Of a DNA stretch of 64,000 nucleotides, positions 62,259-64,000 are shown piece after piece. Origin of the DNA: Seleniivibrio woodruffii. GTDB lineage: Bacteria; Chrysiogenota; Deferribacteres; Deferribacterales; Geovibrionaceae. Made by a program: the position numbers and the translations under genes. The DNA lies in assembly GCF_029267515.1 (NCBI RefSeq), contig NZ_JAJUIS010000003.1, positions 124,001 through 188,000 on the forward strand. Direction: 5' to 3'. Under the pieces are notes generated by a model. It ran no database searches. It was given only the letters and a program-made list of their open reading frames with translations, and was not told the origin of the DNA. How positions within the stretch are numbered: position 1 is the stretch's first letter; every line of letters begins with the position of its first letter.

Positions 62259-63579
62259 TTCTGCCACCTTTTTCAGCCCTTCTTCTTCTTATCTCTTCAG
62301 TGAGAGCGGGAACAATTTCGAACAGGTCGCCGACTATGCCGTAGGTTGCCACCTCAAAAATTGGCGCGTCCTTGTCCTTGTTTATAGCGATGATAACGTC
62401 GGAATCCTGCATACCCACAAGGTGCTGGATAGCGCCGGAGATTCCGCAGGCTATATATATTTTCGGCCGGACTGTCTTTCCTGTCTGTCCCACCTGTCTG
62501 GAGTGCGCCATCCATCCTGCATCCACAGCGGAGCGGGATGCGGACACTGTTCCGCCGAGCTCTTCGGCGAGTTCCTGAAGTATCTTGAAGTTCTGGGGAG
62601 CCATCATACCCCTTCCGCCGGAAACGAGTATTTCGGCGCCGGAGATGTCAACGTCGTCCGCTTTTTTGTCGGAAACGATGCTGAGAACCTTGCTGAGGAT
62701 ATCATCTTCCGCAACAGGGGGCTGCTCGGTGATGACGACGGCTTTGGATGCGTCGGCTTTTTGGGGCATACCCATGACGCGGGGACGTACTGTCGCCATC
62801 TGTGGACGGTATTTGTCGCACATGATGGTAGCCATGATGTTTCCGCCGAAAGCGGGGCGGGTTTGCATAAGGTTGCGCTTGTCGTCGATGTCAAGTCCCG
62901 TACAGTCAGCCGTGAGTCCCGTTGCAACCTCTGTTGCCACAGCACCCGCGAGGTCGCGTCCCATACCGGTTGCTCCCATGAGTATGACTTCGGGTCTGTA
63001 TTTTTCCACGAGCCAGCACATAGCCCTGTGATAGCTCTGTGTCCTGTAGTTTTTTAATACCGGCATATCGGCGAGATATACTTTTTCAGCTCCGTATCTG
63101 CCTGCCTCATCGGCGAGGTGCGACACGTTTTCGCCCATGACCACCGCGCAGAGCTCAACTCCCAGCTTGTCGGCAAGTTTTCTTCCCTCGCCCAGAAGCT
63201 CCCATGAAACGTCTGCGGCAAGCCCTTCGGTCTGCTCCACAAACACCCAAACGCCTCTGTACTGTGCGAGATATTCTTTAAGTTTTTTGTCCTCGTCGGA
63301 AAGTTCCTCTTCCGCGCCGCCTGCAGCTTTCTGTTTCTCCCATGCCTCAAGCTGTGCTTTCTGCTCGTCTGTAAGGAACATGTAGAGCGCTTCGGCGGGA
63401 CATACTTTAACGCATTTGTCGCAGCCGATACATTTCGCTTCGTCTATGATAGGCGAGCCCTCGCCGTCCATCTTAACAGCGTCAACGGGGCAGGCGCTTT
63501 CGCACCTTGCTCCGCAGGCTATGCAGGTGTCGGGTTTAAGCCTCGCTTTGCCTCTCGGTTTTTTGATTTTTTCTGCCAT
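62251..63579 (-). CDS. etfA: Electron transfer flavoprotein alpha subunit with N-terminal ferredoxin
   Basis: 442 residues. Residues about 15-70 hold two 4Fe-4S motifs (CIACGARCESACP, CIGCDKCVKVCP). The EtfA body follows: N-terminal domain and the C-terminal FAD domain with GRGMMAPQNF, SRSAVDAGWMAHSRQVGQTGK and SGAIQHLVGM. The ferredoxin fusion is known from electron-bifurcating-type or Fe-S-linked ETFs. Thirteen bases after etfB. Confidence 0.95.
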   Translation of the reverse strand: MAEKIKKPRGKARLKPDTCIACGARCESACPVDAVKMDGEGSPIIDEAKCIGCDKCVKVCPAEALYMFLTDEQKAQLEAWEKQKAAGGAEEELSDEDKKLKEYLAQYRGVWVFVEQTEGLAADVSWELLGEGRKLADKLGVELCAVVMGENVSHLADEAGRYGAEKVYLADMPVLKNYRTQSYHRAMCWLVEKYRPEVILMGATGMGRDLAGAVATEVATGLTADCTGLDIDDKRNLMQTRPAFGGNIMATIMCDKYRPQMATVRPRVMGMPQKADASKAVVITEQPPVAEDDILSKVLSIVSDKKADDVDISGAEILVSGGRGMMAPQNFKILQELAEELGGTVSASRSAVDAGWMAHSRQVGQTGKTVRPKIYIACGISGAIQHLVGMQDSDVIIAINKDKDAPIFEVATYGIVGDLFEIVPALTEEIRRRRAEKGGRNG

Positions 63580-63592
63580 CTTCTTTAATTCC

Positions 63593-64000
63593 TTATACCG
63601 TGATAATGTCTTTGGCGACCATCTTGTCCAGAAGGAGCGATGCCACCTGCTTTGGATCGTTTATGCCTGTGCCTATCATTTCCCCTTTGTCGCGCTGGGG
63701 CGAGAATATCTTGCTTACCCATGTGGGGGAACCTTTCAGACCTATTTTGTTAACATCAAGCTGAAGAACCTCGTTATTCCACATTTCAACCTGTGCCTCT
63801 TTTGAGCGCAGTCTCATGGGAACTGTGGGGTATCTTGGGCGGTTTATCTCCCGCACGACGGTTATCATCGCCGGAAGTACAGTCTGAACCGTCTCGTATC
63901 TGCCTTCGAGCTTTCTGCGTACAATGAGTTTTTTCGCTTCAACGTCCAGTTCCACGATCCTGTCAACCAGAGTTAGCTGTTCCAGTTCCATGCGGGTTGC
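63593..64000 (-). CDS. etfB: Electron transfer flavoprotein beta subunit (5' part outside window)
   Basis: The frame runs past the right edge, so only about 136 C-terminal residues are seen. The segment VLPAMITVVREINRPRYPTVP is the typical EtfB 'E-I-N-PRYP' motif near the AMP/FAD site. Forms the heterodimer with EtfA encoded next. A methionine at 63991 is internal. Confidence 0.9.
   Translation of the reverse strand, partial: ATRMELEQLTLVDRIVELDVEAKKLIVRRKLEGRYETVQTVLPAMITVVREINRPRYPTVPMRLRSKEAQVEMWNNEVLQLDVNKIGLKGSPTWVSKIFSPQRDKGEMIGTGINDPKQVASLLLDKMVAKDIITV

Noticed and set aside
62236-63057. 273-residue plus-strand frame opposite etfA
   Set aside because: Shadow of etfA; no ribosome site and no recognisable domain.

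Overview
The window looks like chromosomal DNA of a free-living, anaerobic or respiratory Gram-negative bacterium of about 48-50% GC. The mix of genes (lipoproteins, an MsbA-type exporter, a group 3b [NiFe]-hydrogenase, EtfAB with an HdrD-like membrane partner, thioredoxin-type arsenate reductase, a FapA-like protein and many two-component/c-di-GMP proteins) suggests Deferribacterota (a Geovibrio/Denitrovibrio/Seleniivibrio-like genome). That assignment is inference from gene content and style, not a search result. No tRNA, rRNA, CRISPR array, prophage or transposase gene was seen. Gene density is high and most genes sit in short operons with 4-10 base overlaps.

Layout. 1-1.5 kb: 3' part of a NuoG-like gene. 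1.7-7.5 kb (minus): a signalling operon of a multi-sensor histidine kinase followed by three response regulators whose outputs are HDOD, a degenerate HD-GYP and GGDEF. 7.8-10.1 kb: ankyrin protein, 3-methyladenine DNA glycosylase, Sel1 protein. 10.2-16.8 kb: MsbA-like exporter, then lysA-dapF-dapA-dapB (lysine/diaminopimelate) and a secreted alpha/beta hydrolase. 16.8-17.1 kb: a gene-free stretch with promoter, hairpins and terminator (candidate small RNA). 17.1-29.5 kb: TPR-glycosyltransferase, a lipoprotein, a degenerate HD-like protein, a DUF389 membrane protein, a transglutaminase-like protein, and a minus-strand operon with RseC-like, flippase, FapA-like and membrane TPR genes. 29.8-32.8 kb: a large lipoprotein with Ig-like repeats and two DUF1566 domains.

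32.9-38.6 kb: branched-chain amino-acid genes ilvD and ilvB-ilvN-ilvC. ilvD has a leader of about 350 nt made of hairpins and two tandem copies of a four-hairpin element; a diverged third copy lies behind ilvD, with stems that changed in a compensatory way. 38.6-41.5 kb: a palindromic element, a CsgG-like protein, and an Rrf2 regulator next to an O-acetylhomoserine sulfhydrylase, both carrying the same 19-base operator-like motif. 41.7-47.4 kb: YjjP/YjjB-type exporter pair diverging from a complete group 3b hydrogenase operon with its maturation protease. 47.4-50.7 kb: YgjP-like metallopeptidase, Phd-ParE toxin-antitoxin pair, DUF3795 protein, RluA-like and RlmI-like RNA modification enzymes. 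50.9-54.3 kb: ATP-grasp, alpha-E and zinc-peptidase triad. 54.6-57.3 kb: a double-sensor CheW protein behind a sigma-54-like promoter. 57.3-59.2 kb: metal/arsenical permease, mini-thioredoxin and ArsC. 59.3-60.2 kb: SLAC1-type channel. 60.3-64 kb (minus): etfB (partial), ferredoxin-fused etfA, and a membrane HdrD-like Fe-S protein that would pass electrons from ETF to quinone.

The strongest leads for something undescribed are the covarying four-hairpin repeat around ilvD, the structured transcript candidate at 16.94-17.14 kb, the soluble double-sensor CheW protein with its sigma-54 promoter, and two proteins with decayed HD-GYP-like domains. The Rrf2 operator pair and the hydrogenase promoter palindrome are simple, testable regulatory predictions.
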